A stretch of DNA of 64,000 nt from Erythrobacter sp. YJ-T3-07 (GCF_015999305.1 NZ_JAEAGP010000001.1:1178001-1242000), one strand, 5' to 3'; positions 45,452-55,135 are shown, counted from the first letter of the stretch. A program made the numbers and translations. The notes: a model not told the origin generated them from the letters alone.

Positions 45452-47782
45452 ATGAGGTCTTTGCGGTTCGGCAGCAGTGCACTGGTCATCGCCATGCTGG
45501 CATCGGGCGTTACCGCCCATGCGCAGGAAGCGGACACGGCCGGGAAGGAAACCGCCACGCATGGTAGCGATGTGATCATCGTCACCGCGCAGAAGCGGGA
45601 GCAGACTCTCGCTGAAATCCCGCAGTCGATCTCCGTTCTCGGTGGTGAGAAGCTGGAGCAGCAGCAGGCGACCAGCTTCGTCGATTACGCTGCGCAGGTC
45701 CCCGGCCTCAGCCTCGAACAGTCCAACCCCGGCCAGACCCGCGTCATCCTGCGCGGGGTGAACACCGGCGGGGCGAGCCCGACGGCTGCGATCTATGTCG
45801 ATGAAACGCCCTTCAGCCCCAGCACCGGGCAGGCCAATGGCGCGGTGCTGGCAGGCGATATCGACACCTTCGATATCGAGCGGGTCGAAGTGCTGCGCGG
45901 CCCGCAGGGAACGCTCTACGGCGCCAATTCGCTGGGTGGCCTCGTCAAGTTCGTGACCGTGAGGCCCAAGCTGGGCGAGTTCGAGGCGCGGGTTCGCGCC
46001 GGGTTCGAACTGACCGACGGCGGCAGCGAAGGCTACAGCGGCAATGCCGTGGTCAACGTGCCCTTGGGCGACAGCCTGGCCGTGCGCGCCAGCGGATACT
46101 ACCGCAAGTCGGGCGGTTTCATCGACACGATCGGGATCGACCGCAAGGACGCCAACGACTTCGAAAGCTACGGCGGGCGGGCATCGCTGCTGTTCGAGCC
46201 GACCACCAATTTCTCGGTCCGCCTGACCGCGCTGGCGCAGAATATCCGCGCCAATTCGCAAGCCGCATTCGATGTCGACCCGGTCACGCACGAACCGATC
46301 GCGGAAGATCCGGCGACCGGCGATGCGCTGGACGGTCGCCTCGTCCGCACGGAATATTACCCGGAGAAAAACGACGTCGATTACCGCCTCTACAGCGGCA
46401 CGATCGACTGGGACTTCGGGCCCGCCTCGCTCACCTCGGTGACCAGTTACGCAACGCTGGACCAGGCAGAGGCCTACGACGTCACCTACCAGCTGCCGGG
46501 CATTGCGGACGCCATTTACGGCGGGCTCTATCCCGATGCCGGGCCGCTGGGGGTCGTATTCCCCGCGTCCGCGTCGCAGGAGAAGTTCACGCAGGAACTG
46601 CGGCTGGATTCCGCCGCGAGTGACCGTTTCGAATGGCTGGTCGGCGGGTATTACACGAAGGAGAAGGGGCTTCTCCTTCAGGCGTACATGCCGTTCCCGC
46701 TCGAAGATCCGCGCCTGCTCGATCCCACGCTCGAACTCGCGCCGGGGCTGGTCTACGACGACTTCCTGACCGCGACGCTGGATTCCGAATACGAGGAATA
46801 TGCCGCCTTCGGCAGCGTGACGCTCTATCTGTCGGACCGGTTCGATATCACCGCCGGCGCGCGCTACAGCCATAACGAGCAGGATACGTCCCAGATCCTC
46901 GACGGGTCGCTGCTGGTGCTGTCGGGCGCGGACCCCGCCGATGTGCCCGAAATCGTCGCGGGCAATTCGTCCGAAGACGTCTTCACATGGTCGGTCGCGC
47001 CGCGGTTCGAGCTTTCCGATTTCACCACCCTCTATGCGCGCGTGGCGAAGGGCTATCGACCCGGCGGGCCGAACGTGGTGCCGCCCGGAGCGGGGCCGAA
47101 TTTCCCCACCCAGTTCAACGCCGATACGCTGATCAGCTACGAGGCAGGGGTGAGGGCGGAGACGCCGGACCGCACCTTCTCGATCGACGCGTCGGTCTAT
47201 TATCTGGACTGGAGCGATATCCAGGTGCTGGTCACCTACAACACCGCGATCGGCCCGGTGAATGCAGACGGCAATGGCGATACCGCGACGAGCAAGGGGG
47301 CCGAAGTCACTGCCACCCTGCGACCGACCCGCGGCTTCGAGCTCGTCGCGAGCGTTGCGTATAACGACGCAAGCCTCGATGAAGATCTGCCGGACGGCAA
47401 TGGCGGCTTTGCGGGCGACCGCCTGCCCTATGCCCCCGAGTGGACGGCCAATCTCGCGGCCGATTACGAATGGTCGGTCGGGGACCGGGCAACCGCCTTC
47501 GTGGGCGGCAATGTCACGCTGATCAGCGATCGAGAGGGTAATTTCGACCCCAATTATCAGGCCACCTTCGGCAACCGCCTGCAACTGGACGGCTACGCCA
47601 CGGCGGATCTGCGCGCAGGGGTGCGGCTGGATGGCTTCAGCATCAATGCCTACGTGCGCAATGTCACGGATTCGCGCGGCCTGACCAGTCTGGGCAGCTT
47701 CCTGCTGCGTCCGGGCACGACGCTGTCTGCCGCCCCCATCAGACCGCGCACCTTCGGTGTCACGGTCGGTGCCGAATTCTGA
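45452..47782 (+). CDS. TonB-dependent receptor of the D-amino-acid/peptide locus
   Basis: A 776-residue outer-membrane receptor. Signal peptide ends AHA-QE near residue 24. The TonB box-like DVIIVTAQKREQ is followed by the plug (about 50-165) with RVILRGVNTGGASPTAAIYVDE and VEVLRGPQGTLYGANSLGGLVKFVT, and the barrel ends GVTVGAEF. It resembles FecA/FyuA-like sphingomonad receptors for organic substrates. Strong RBS AGGAAA before ATG 45452. It heads a tightly packed run with dgcN, a permease, an S12 hydrolase and an M19 dipeptidase, so a peptide or amino acid conjugate is the expected ligand. Confidence 0.93.
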   Translation: MRSLRFGSSALVIAMLASGVTAHAQEADTAGKETATHGSDVIIVTAQKREQTLAEIPQSISVLGGEKLEQQQATSFVDYAAQVPGLSLEQSNPGQTRVILRGVNTGGASPTAAIYVDETPFSPSTGQANGAVLAGDIDTFDIERVEVLRGPQGTLYGANSLGGLVKFVTVRPKLGEFEARVRAGFELTDGGSEGYSGNAVVNVPLGDSLAVRASGYYRKSGGFIDTIGIDRKDANDFESYGGRASLLFEPTTNFSVRLTALAQNIRANSQAAFDVDPVTHEPIAEDPATGDALDGRLVRTEYYPEKNDVDYRLYSGTIDWDFGPASLTSVTSYATLDQAEAYDVTYQLPGIADAIYGGLYPDAGPLGVVFPASASQEKFTQELRLDSAASDRFEWLVGGYYTKEKGLLLQAYMPFPLEDPRLLDPTLELAPGLVYDDFLTATLDSEYEEYAAFGSVTLYLSDRFDITAGARYSHNEQDTSQILDGSLLVLSGADPADVPEIVAGNSSEDVFTWSVAPRFELSDFTTLYARVAKGYRPGGPNVVPPGAGPNFPTQFNADTLISYEAGVRAETPDRTFSIDASVYYLDWSDIQVLVTYNTAIGPVNADGNGDTATSKGAEVTATLRPTRGFELVASVAYNDASLDEDLPDGNGGFAGDRLPYAPEWTANLAADYEWSVGDRATAFVGGNVTLISDREGNFDPNYQATFGNRLQLDGYATADLRAGVRLDGFSINAYVRNVTDSRGLTSLGSFLLRPGTTLSAAPIRPRTFGVTVGAEF

Positions 47783-47795
47783 TCGGCCGGGCGCA

Positions 47796-48839
47796 ATGAA
47801 CGCACCGATCCAACACCAGGCGCACACGACGGTGCTCCCCAAACCCTATCTGCTGTTTCTGGGAGACATCACGGAGAAGAACTTCGCCAAGACCGCGTTC
47901 GGCCTGGTCGACTGGGCACCGGAATTGTGCGTCGGCGAACTGACGGTCGAAGGCGCGACGGTGACTGCGGGGCTGGAGCGGATGAGCCCGGAACAGGCCG
48001 CCCGCGCGGGGGCCAAATCGGTGGTCATCGGGGTCGCCAATCAGGGCGGGGTCATCCCCGAAAGCTGGCGCGGCGCGCTGGCCGAAGCGCTCGAAGCGGG
48101 CCTCGATGTGGTGAGCGGCCTGCATACTCCGCTGGGGTCGATTCCCATTCTTGCGGAAACCGCGAAGCGAACCGGCCGCCGCCTGATCGATATCCGCCGT
48201 CCGCCGCCCGATCTTCCGGTCGGGACAGGGCGCAAGAGATCGGGCAAGCGGCTGCTGACCGTGGGCACCGATTGCGCGCTGGGCAAGAAATACTCCGCGC
48301 TCGCCATCTCCCGCGAATTCCGCCAGCGCGGGCAGGACGTCGATTTCCGCGCGACCGGCCAGACCGGCATCATGATTTCGGGCAGCGGCATCCCGATGGA
48401 CGCGGTCGTATCCGACTTCGAATCCGGTGCTGCCGAAGTCCTGTCGCCCGATGCGCCGCCTGACCATTGGGACGTGATCGAGGGGCAGGGATCGCTGTTC
48501 AATCCGGCTTATGCGGCGGTCTCGCTCGGCCTGCTGCACGGCAGCCAGCCGGACGTCTTCGTGGTGTGCCACGATCCCACCCGCGAGACGATCATCGGGC
48601 TGGAGGGGTACAAGCTACCCACCGTCGAGGAAGTGATCGACATCACCATCCGGCTGGGTTCGCTCACCAATCCCGCGATCCGCTGCGCCGGGATCAGCAT
48701 GAACACCTCCAGCTTCTCCGAGCATCAGGCGGAGAGGGTGCTCGCCCAGCATTCGGAGCGGCTGCACGGAATGCCGGTGGCCGATCCGATCCGCGGCGGG
48801 CGGTCTTTCCAGCGCCTGATCGATAGCTGCCTGGTATGA
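47796..48839 (+). CDS. dgcN: D-glutamate N-acetyltransferase DgcN (DUF1611)
   Basis: A 347-residue DUF1611 protein. An N-terminal Rossmann-like domain (LFLGDITEKNFAKTAFGLVD) precedes a P-loop-like GTDCALGKK (157-165), the hallmark of the family. Further motifs are TGQTGIMISGSGIPMDAVVSDFESGAAE and a conserved VIEGQGSLFNPAY. DgcN acetylates D-Glu, and DgcA then racemises the product; both genes lie in this locus. Start ATG 47796 is chosen, 13 bases after the TonB receptor stop. Its stop overlaps the next start (ATGA). Confidence 0.85.
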   Translation: MNAPIQHQAHTTVLPKPYLLFLGDITEKNFAKTAFGLVDWAPELCVGELTVEGATVTAGLERMSPEQAARAGAKSVVIGVANQGGVIPESWRGALAEALEAGLDVVSGLHTPLGSIPILAETAKRTGRRLIDIRRPPPDLPVGTGRKRSGKRLLTVGTDCALGKKYSALAISREFRQRGQDVDFRATGQTGIMISGSGIPMDAVVSDFESGAAEVLSPDAPPDHWDVIEGQGSLFNPAYAAVSLGLLHGSQPDVFVVCHDPTRETIIGLEGYKLPTVEEVIDITIRLGSLTNPAIRCAGISMNTSSFSEHQAERVLAQHSERLHGMPVADPIRGGRSFQRLIDSCLV

Positions 48840-49984
48840 TGGGTAAGCGCGAAGAGGGCGGGGGGACGTTTTTCCAGCGTTACCTCCTGCCCGCCTTCGC
48901 TCTGAAAGGGGTCATCATCGGCGGCGGCTATGCGACGGGCCGCGAACTGGTGGAGTATTTCCTCAGCCAGGGTCCGTGGGGAGCATTCCTCGCGATGGCG
49001 CTGGCGACCGCGATCTGGGCGGTCGTTTCCGCGCTGACATTCGCCTTTGCGCACCAGACCCGGTCATACGACTACCGCGCCTTCACCACGCGCCTGCTGG
49101 GACGGGGTGCGATTATCTTCGAGATTTGCTTCCTGCTGTTCTCGGTGCTGCTGCTGGCGGTGTTCGGCGCCGCTGCCGGAGAGGTCGGGGCGAGCCTGTT
49201 CGGCTTCCCCACTCTGGTCGGCACGCTGGCGCTTGCCGCATTGATCGCGCTGGTCGCGGGGCTGGGGGAGCGCGCGGTCGAGATGATGTTCAAATACGTC
49301 TCGGTCTTCCTCTACCTCGTCTATGCCATCTTCCTCGTCCTCGCGCTCAGCCGGGTCGGGGGGCAGATGGACGACGCGTTCGCGGGGGCCGCGGTCGAGC
49401 CCGGCTGGCCGGTCAACGGCCTTACCTACGGCGTCTACAATATCGTCGCGGCGATCATGATCCTGCCGGTGCTGCGTCACCTGACGTCCCGGCGTCAGGC
49501 ATTGGTCGCCGGGCTGATCGCGGGGCCGATGGCGATGCTGCCCGCGCTGGCGTTTCTCATCGCAATGCTCGGCTTCTATCCCGCTATTCTGGGTGAGACG
49601 CTGCCGTCCGATTACGTGCTCCAGCGGCTCGGCAGCCCGGCGTTCCGTTTCGTGTTCCAGATCATGGTGTTCGGCGCACTGCTGGAAAGCGGCGTGGGCG
49701 TGATCCACGCGCTAAACGAGCGTGCGGTCGCGTGGCGGCGCAGGGACGATCCGGAGCGGCCCGTGTCGCCGTGGTTCCGCGTCACCCTGACGCTGTGCGT
49801 GCTTACCGGGTGCATGTTCGTCGCCAGTGCAATCGGCCTCGTCGACCTGATCGCCCAGGGCTACCGCATCATGGCGTGGGTCTTCCTCGCCACCTTCATC
49901 CTGCCGCTGCTGACCATCGGGGCCTACCGGCTCTGGTCCGCCCGTGGCCCACGAACTCCAGCAACCGGAGCAGACCATGCCTAG
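48836..49984 (+). CDS. YkvI-like membrane protein, probable amino acid transporter
   Basis: A 382-residue inner-membrane protein with about ten hydrophobic segments. The first helix carries ALKGVIIGGGYATGRELVEYF, a glycine-rich unwound-helix pattern like LeuT-fold (APC superfamily) transporters; the protein resembles the uncharacterised YkvI family. Given dgcN upstream and an exported dipeptidase downstream, it may import the amino acid or peptide released in the periplasm. The start overlaps dgcN by four bases, and its end overlaps the next hydrolase by eight. Confidence 0.75.
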   Translation: MMGKREEGGGTFFQRYLLPAFALKGVIIGGGYATGRELVEYFLSQGPWGAFLAMALATAIWAVVSALTFAFAHQTRSYDYRAFTTRLLGRGAIIFEICFLLFSVLLLAVFGAAAGEVGASLFGFPTLVGTLALAALIALVAGLGERAVEMMFKYVSVFLYLVYAIFLVLALSRVGGQMDDAFAGAAVEPGWPVNGLTYGVYNIVAAIMILPVLRHLTSRRQALVAGLIAGPMAMLPALAFLIAMLGFYPAILGETLPSDYVLQRLGSPAFRFVFQIMVFGALLESGVGVIHALNERAVAWRRRDDPERPVSPWFRVTLTLCVLTGCMFVASAIGLVDLIAQGYRIMAWVFLATFILPLLTIGAYRLWSARGPRTPATGADHA

Positions 49985-51560
49985 GACGATTCCATACGCT
50001 GCGGCCCTGATCCTCGTCGCCTTCGCGCCAGCCGCGCAGGCCGCACCGCCCGAGGGCTTCGAGCAGCGCGTCGAGGCGTTGCGCGAAGAGTCCGGCGCGC
50101 CGGGCATCGCGATCGCCATCGTCGAGCAGGGAGAGACCACGCTCGCACAAGGGTGGGGCGTTCGCGAGCAGGGCGAGCGGGCGCCGGTCGATGCGCACAC
50201 GATCTTCGCGACCGGATCGACCGGCAAGGCCTTCACCGTCGCCGCGCTCGCCACCCTTGTCGATGAAGGGCGGCTGTCGTGGGACGACAAGGTGATCGAC
50301 CACATGCCGTGGTTCCGCATGAACGACCCGTGGGTGACCGCCGAGATGACCGTGCGCGACCTGCTGGTCCACCGCAGCGGGCTGGGGCTGGGCGCGGGCG
50401 ACCTGCTGTTCGTTCCCCGCTCCAATCTGTCGCGCAAGGAAACGGTCGAACGCCTCCGCTATATCGAGCCCGCGACCAGCTTCCGCTCGTCCTACGCGTA
50501 CGACAACATCCTCTACATCGTGGCCGGCCAGCTGATCGAGGAGGTCACCGGCAGGACGTGGGAGCAGTATGTTCTGGAGGACGTGCTGCGGGCGGGCGGT
50601 ATGGCCGATTCCACATCGGACTACGACACGCGCTACGCCGTGGAAAACCGCGCAAGGCCCCATGCTCGCACAACCGGAGCGTTGCGCGGGCTGGGGCCGA
50701 ACGTCGTTCTCGACGAGCGCGACGAGCTGGGGCGCAACGCGATGCCCGCCGGTGGTCTGGCAATGAGCGCGACCGACTTGGCCCAGTGGCTCAAGATCCA
50801 GCTCGCGCATGGTGCAATGCCGGGCGGGGGCAGGCTGTTCAGCGAGGCGGCTGCCAAGGAGATGTGGACGCCCGTTACGCCCATGCCGAACGAGGACTGG
50901 CCCGGCGATCTCGCTCCGGCCAATCCGAACTACACTGCCTATGCGCTGGGCTGGCAGGTGCAGGACTATCGCGGTGCGCGGCTGATCTGGCACGGCGGCG
51001 GGGTGTTCGGCGCGATCACTCTGGTGGCGCTGTTGCCCGATCAGGATGTCGGCATCGCGATCATGATCAATTCCGAAGAAGCGGCGCTGCGGCGCGGTCT
51101 CTTCTACGAGCTGCTCGACCACTATCTTGGCTTTCCGGCCAATGACTGGCCCGCCAAGTGGGACGCCTTCGTTGCGCAACGGCTCGAAGGGGGCAGAGAA
51201 TTTCTTGCGCAGAGGGACGAACAGCCCGCCGATGTCGGCCCCTCGCTGCCCGTCGCCAGCTACGCCGCGACCTATCGCGACCCTTGGTACGGCGATGTCG
51301 TGGTGAGCGAGCGCGATGGCGGGTTGTGGATCGACTTCACCACCAATCCGCGGATGGAAGGGCGGCTGGTCCATTACCAGTACGACACCTTCAAAACCGA
51401 ATTCACCGATCCCTCGCTCGAACCCGCGCTGGTGACCTTCGGGCTCGACGCGCGCGGCAATGTCGAACGCGTGGCGATGGAAGCGGCCTCGCCGCTGGCC
51501 GATTTCAGCTACGACTATCGCGATCTGGACCTTCGACCGGTCAAGGAGATACAGGAATGA
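49977..51560 (+). CDS. exported serine hydrolase (beta-lactamase/S12 family)
   Basis: A 527-residue protein with a signal peptide ending AQA-AP near residue 23. The S12 domain has STGK (Ser81, Lys84), YDN (Tyr175) and HGG (339-341), all three active-site motifs. The C-terminal 120 residues are a beta-rich DUF3471-like domain. It is periplasmic, probably a D-aminopeptidase- or esterase-like enzyme. It differs from the 42344 hydrolase in lacking C-terminal membrane helices. Start ATG 49977 follows GGAG, overlapping the permease stop by eight bases. Its stop overlaps the dipeptidase start (ATGA). Confidence 0.87.
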   Translation: MPRTIPYAAALILVAFAPAAQAAPPEGFEQRVEALREESGAPGIAIAIVEQGETTLAQGWGVREQGERAPVDAHTIFATGSTGKAFTVAALATLVDEGRLSWDDKVIDHMPWFRMNDPWVTAEMTVRDLLVHRSGLGLGAGDLLFVPRSNLSRKETVERLRYIEPATSFRSSYAYDNILYIVAGQLIEEVTGRTWEQYVLEDVLRAGGMADSTSDYDTRYAVENRARPHARTTGALRGLGPNVVLDERDELGRNAMPAGGLAMSATDLAQWLKIQLAHGAMPGGGRLFSEAAAKEMWTPVTPMPNEDWPGDLAPANPNYTAYALGWQVQDYRGARLIWHGGGVFGAITLVALLPDQDVGIAIMINSEEAALRRGLFYELLDHYLGFPANDWPAKWDAFVAQRLEGGREFLAQRDEQPADVGPSLPVASYAATYRDPWYGDVVVSERDGGLWIDFTTNPRMEGRLVHYQYDTFKTEFTDPSLEPALVTFGLDARGNVERVAMEAASPLADFSYDYRDLDLRPVKEIQE

Positions 51561-52759
51561 CCAAGCGCACACTCATCGCAGCGCTTTGCGCAACCGCGCT
51601 CACTGGATGTGCATCGGTGCCTGCGGACAATCTCGATCCGGTGGCGGTCCACCGCGATCTGCTGGTGCTCGACACACATCTAGATACCCCGCTCAATTTC
51701 GGGCGCGAGGGCTGGGATTTCTCGCAGGCGCACACCGAAGCGAACGACATCGCGCAGGTCGATCTGGGACGGATGGCAAAGGGCTATCTCGATGGCGGGT
51801 TCTTCGTCATCTATACCGAACAGGGGCCGCTGACTGCGAAAGGCTATGGCGACGCGCTGGCCTTTGCCCGCACCCGGTCGGACACGATCGATCGGGAACT
51901 TGCAAAGTTCCCCGATCTCATCCGCCCCGCGACCACGGCTGCCGATGCCGAAAGGCTGACGGCTGAGGGCAAGCTGATCGCGTTCAAGTCGATCGAGAAC
52001 AGCTATCCTCTGGGCAATGATCTGGGCCTGCTGAAGGAGTTCTACGATCGCGGCGTGCGGATGGCGGGACCGGTCCATTCCTCGACCAACCAGCTGGCCG
52101 ATTCCTCGACCGGCGAAGCGAAGTGGAACGGGTTGAGCCCGCTCGGCAGGCAGTGGGTGGAAGAGATGAACCGGCTGGGCATGGTGATCGATGCCAGCCA
52201 TGCGTCCGATGCGGTGTTCGACCAGTTGCTGGAGCTGTCGCGCACGCCGATCATCCTCTCGCACACCTCGCCGCGCTGGGCCTACGACCACCCGCGCAAT
52301 CTCGACGATGCGCGTATCCGCAAGCTGGCCGCGCAGGGCGGGGCGATCTGCATGTCGACCATCTTCATGAGCGAGATCAACCTCGATGGCGAGCGCGGCG
52401 AGCTGTTCGACCAGTACGAGGACATCGCCAGCATGTCCGCCGCCGAGCAGCGCGAACTGATCCGCAAGTGGCGCGCACTCGACAAGACGCAGCCGCTCTG
52501 GGACATCGACCTCGACCGCTACATGGAAGCGCTGCTGCACATGATCGACGTCGCCGGCGTCGACCATGTCTGCTTCGGCGCGGACTGGGATGGCGGCGGC
52601 GGGATCGAGGGGCTGATGGAGATTTCATCGCTGCCGGTCGTGACCGGGCGATTGCTCGAAGCGGGCTATTCGCGTGCGGACGTCGGCAAGATGACCGGCG
52701 GCAACGTGCTGCGGATCATGCGTGCCGCGCAGGCCGGGGCAAAGCCAAGCGGTTCCTAG
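51557..52759 (+). CDS. membrane dipeptidase (M19 family), lipoprotein
   Basis: A 400-residue zinc dipeptidase. Lipobox LTGC places the lipidated Cys at 18. Zinc ligands: His41 and Asp43 (THLDTP), bridging Glu147 (SIENSY), His215 (ASHAS) and His236 (SHTS), followed by DWDGGGG. M19 enzymes accept D-amino acids at the C-terminal position, so it can free D-residues from dipeptides for the DgcN-DgcA route. It is the last gene of the locus, coupled by ATGA to the serine hydrolase. Its stop lies within CTAG, shared with the stop of the opposing gene. Confidence 0.93.
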   Translation: MTKRTLIAALCATALTGCASVPADNLDPVAVHRDLLVLDTHLDTPLNFGREGWDFSQAHTEANDIAQVDLGRMAKGYLDGGFFVIYTEQGPLTAKGYGDALAFARTRSDTIDRELAKFPDLIRPATTAADAERLTAEGKLIAFKSIENSYPLGNDLGLLKEFYDRGVRMAGPVHSSTNQLADSSTGEAKWNGLSPLGRQWVEEMNRLGMVIDASHASDAVFDQLLELSRTPIILSHTSPRWAYDHPRNLDDARIRKLAAQGGAICMSTIFMSEINLDGERGELFDQYEDIASMSAAEQRELIRKWRALDKTQPLWDIDLDRYMEALLHMIDVAGVDHVCFGADWDGGGGIEGLMEISSLPVVTGRLLEAGYSRADVGKMTGGNVLRIMRAAQAGAKPSGS

Positions 52760-53046
52760 TCGCCCCGGTCCGGCCTTCGATCCGGAGTATCTTTCGCCTC
52801 GTTCGCGTCGACGGACGGCAGATCGAGGATCGTCCTGGCGCCGGATCGGGTGTCGTCGATGGTCAGCCGCAGCTCGCTTTCCCCGATTTCGAACTCGATC
52901 CGGGCGGTCCGTGTGATGATGACGCCCTGATCGGCGGACTGCGCGTCGGCGCAGAACGCGTGATGCGCGCCCTCGCACACGGACGGTCCCGGCAAGGCGG
53001 CTGAGACCAGCAGCGTGGATGCACCGAGGATCAGGCTATTCTTCAC
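52756..53046 (-). CDS. small exported protein, last gene of the curlin-like operon
   Basis: A 96-residue protein with a signal peptide (MKNSLILGASTLLVSAALPG) and two Cys near the mature N-terminus. A beta-rich core reads VIITRTARIEFEIGESELRL, then TIDDTRSGARTILDLP. It has a charged tail. I do not recognise the family. Its start overlaps the curlin-like gene by 11 bases, so it is co-translated and may assist or modulate that protein, much as small Csg proteins do; this is inferred from position only. Confidence 0.6.
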   Translation of the reverse strand: MKNSLILGASTLLVSAALPGPSVCEGAHHAFCADAQSADQGVIITRTARIEFEIGESELRLTIDDTRSGARTILDLPSVDANEAKDTPDRRPDRGD

Positions 53047-55096
53047 GGGTCTGGCCGCCGGTCTGCGTCACGGAAAAGCCCCCGCCGCCCGCGCTGGGCC
53101 CGGAATAGGATATGCGGAAGCGGTTGTTGTCTCCCTTCTGCGTAATGGAGATGTCGTAGCCGCTGCCGCTCTGGCTGACGTCGATCATGTTGCCGTTTCC
53201 GTCCTGCGAAAGCGTTGCGCCGAGCGCGCTGCCCTGCTGGCGGAAGGTGATGTCGTTGCTGTCGCCCTGCTGTTGCAACTGGGCCTGTATCGATCCGCTG
53301 CCCTGCGCGTTCTGGATCAGCTTTGCGACGTTGAGATTGCCGCCCATCTGGACATTGGCGGTCACCTGATTGCCTGCGCCCGACTGCTCGATCCGGCCGT
53401 CGTTCTCGCGGCCCGATTGCGCGAGCGTTGCGGTTCGCACGGTCCCCGATCCCGATTGCAGGATGACGGCGCTGTTCTGCACGTCGGCACTCTGATCGAT
53501 GTCGGCCTCCACCGTCCCTTGCGCGGGCGAGGGATTGGTCTGTTCGATCGTGGCGGAGTTGCCCGGCGAGATCTGGTCGATCGACGCGACGAGGCCGCCG
53601 CTGTTCTGCTTGATCTCGGCCGTGTTGTTGTCGGTCGCGGTGCCGGTCTTGATCGATGCCTCGCTGGCGCCCCCGGCACCCTTCTGACGGATGCGGCCTT
53701 CGTTGGAATTGCCGTTCTGGTCGACCTGCCCTTTGAGAGAAGGTCCGTCCTGCTCGATCGCGGCCTTTCCGCGCACGCCGGGCTGGGTGATGGTGGCGTT
53801 GCTTCCGGTGCTGCCATCGCTGCGCCTCTGATAGACGCTGGCGCTATTCGCGCTGCCACCCTGATCAATGTCGACCGTATCCGTGCCCGATCGTGCATCC
53901 ACGGTCTGCTCGACGATCGCTTCGTTCTCGTCGGTCCCGTCGGTCGACTGATCGATCCCGGCGACGCTGCCGCCGCCTGTACCGTCCTGACGGATGACGG
54001 CGCTTTGCGATTGTCCGGTCTGGTCGATATCGGCTTCGTTCCGCCCGCCCGAACCGGTCTGGCGGATCGTGCCCTCCAGGCTGCGCGAAGACGCGCCCTC
54101 CTGGTCGATCTGCGCCTTGTTGGCGGGCGACTGCTGCTGCAGGATCAGGGCATTGCCATCGGCCCCGTTCTGGTTGATCGAACCGACGTTTCCGCCGGTT
54201 CCGTCCTGCACGATCCTGCTCCTCGACTGCTCGCCCGATTGCGACACCGAACCTTCCTGCTGGCCGTCGTCCGACCGCTGTGTGATCGAGGTTTCGTTAC
54301 CGGCCCCGTCGATGTCGATATCGGCATTATTGCCGCGGCCATTGCCCGCCTGCACGACCTTGCCCTGGCTGCCCGCGCCGTTCTTGATCGCGATCGAGGC
54401 CTTTGCCCCGGTTTGCGCCTGCCGGACCAGTCCGGTGCTGCTGGCGCCCTGCGACAGTGTGACGTCGGCGGTGGCGGCCTGGGCGGTCTGGATGATCTCG
54501 CTGCGATGGCCATTGCCAGCCAGCGTCTGCGTCTGCTGCGCGCCGGTTCCGCTGCCATCGAGGTTGGCATGCTGGCGACCGTAGGCGAGGTTGGAATCGC
54601 CCTGCAGGTTGATCGAGACGACGCCCTTGTCACCGCGCTGGTCGATAAAAGCGGTGCTGTTGCTGGCCAGCTTGCTGTCATTGCCGAGCGCGATGGTGGC
54701 GGACGATCCGTCTGCGCCGTCACCCGTGTCGTCCGTCTGACGGATGGCCGCGGCATTGCCCGTGCCCGATGACACAATCCGCGCGGTCGACCCGCGGCCT
54801 TTCTGGTAGATGCCGCTGGCCGGATCGGGCCGGGCGGTCTCCCCGGTAAACAGCTCGATCGGTTGAACATCCTGCAGCGCGCCGGTGTCGGCGGAATCGC
54901 GGATGATTTCGGCCGTGCTCGTCTCGCGCGTTACCTCGCTGTCCTGCCGAACCAGCGCGTCGCTGCTCTGCTGGCCATCGCCCGACGAACCGGACGAGCC
55001 CGTCTGTTCGGCGGAGCCCGACTGGCCGCAGGCGGCAAGGCACAGCGCCAGGCTGTAGCCGAGGGGGGAGACGGTGTGTGATGCGGGTCGTGTCAT
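53036..55096 (-). CDS. large curlin-repeat lipoprotein
   Basis: A 686-residue protein. A signal with lipobox LAAC (Cys about 23) is followed by a Ser/Gly linker. From about residue 90 to the end there are some 25 or more degenerate repeats of about 20 residues with curlin-like spacing, such as DIDQTGQSQSAVIRQDGTGG and ATIEQTNPSPAQGTVEADIDQ (pattern I-Q-x-G-x-x-N-x-A-x-I). Such repeats form stacked beta-strands in CsgA/CsgB amyloid. It is unusually long and lipidated, which suggests a surface-anchored fibre or nucleator. No csgG, csgE or csgF is in the window. Confidence 0.8.
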   Translation of the reverse strand: MTRPASHTVSPLGYSLALCLAACGQSGSAEQTGSSGSSGDGQQSSDALVRQDSEVTRETSTAEIIRDSADTGALQDVQPIELFTGETARPDPASGIYQKGRGSTARIVSSGTGNAAAIRQTDDTGDGADGSSATIALGNDSKLASNSTAFIDQRGDKGVVSINLQGDSNLAYGRQHANLDGSGTGAQQTQTLAGNGHRSEIIQTAQAATADVTLSQGASSTGLVRQAQTGAKASIAIKNGAGSQGKVVQAGNGRGNNADIDIDGAGNETSITQRSDDGQQEGSVSQSGEQSRSRIVQDGTGGNVGSINQNGADGNALILQQQSPANKAQIDQEGASSRSLEGTIRQTGSGGRNEADIDQTGQSQSAVIRQDGTGGGSVAGIDQSTDGTDENEAIVEQTVDARSGTDTVDIDQGGSANSASVYQRRSDGSTGSNATITQPGVRGKAAIEQDGPSLKGQVDQNGNSNEGRIRQKGAGGASEASIKTGTATDNNTAEIKQNSGGLVASIDQISPGNSATIEQTNPSPAQGTVEADIDQSADVQNSAVILQSGSGTVRTATLAQSGRENDGRIEQSGAGNQVTANVQMGGNLNVAKLIQNAQGSGSIQAQLQQQGDSNDITFRQQGSALGATLSQDGNGNMIDVSQSGSGYDISITQKGDNNRFRISYSGPSAGGGGFSVTQTGGQTREE

Positions 55097-55135
55097 GGCT
55101 TTCTCCTGCGTTCAATTCGATGCTGTCCGGGGTCG

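Noticed and set aside
45077..47842. 921-codon open frame antisense to the second TonB receptor
   Set aside because: Arg/Ile/Gly-rich mirror of a well-supported receptor gene, with no recognisable family.
53015..54772. 585-codon plus-strand frame opposite the curlin-like gene, looking like a Val/Leu/Asp repeat protein
   Set aside because: The repeats are the complement of the curlin repeats. The minus-strand gene has a lipobox, a position in the operon and a matching repeat family.
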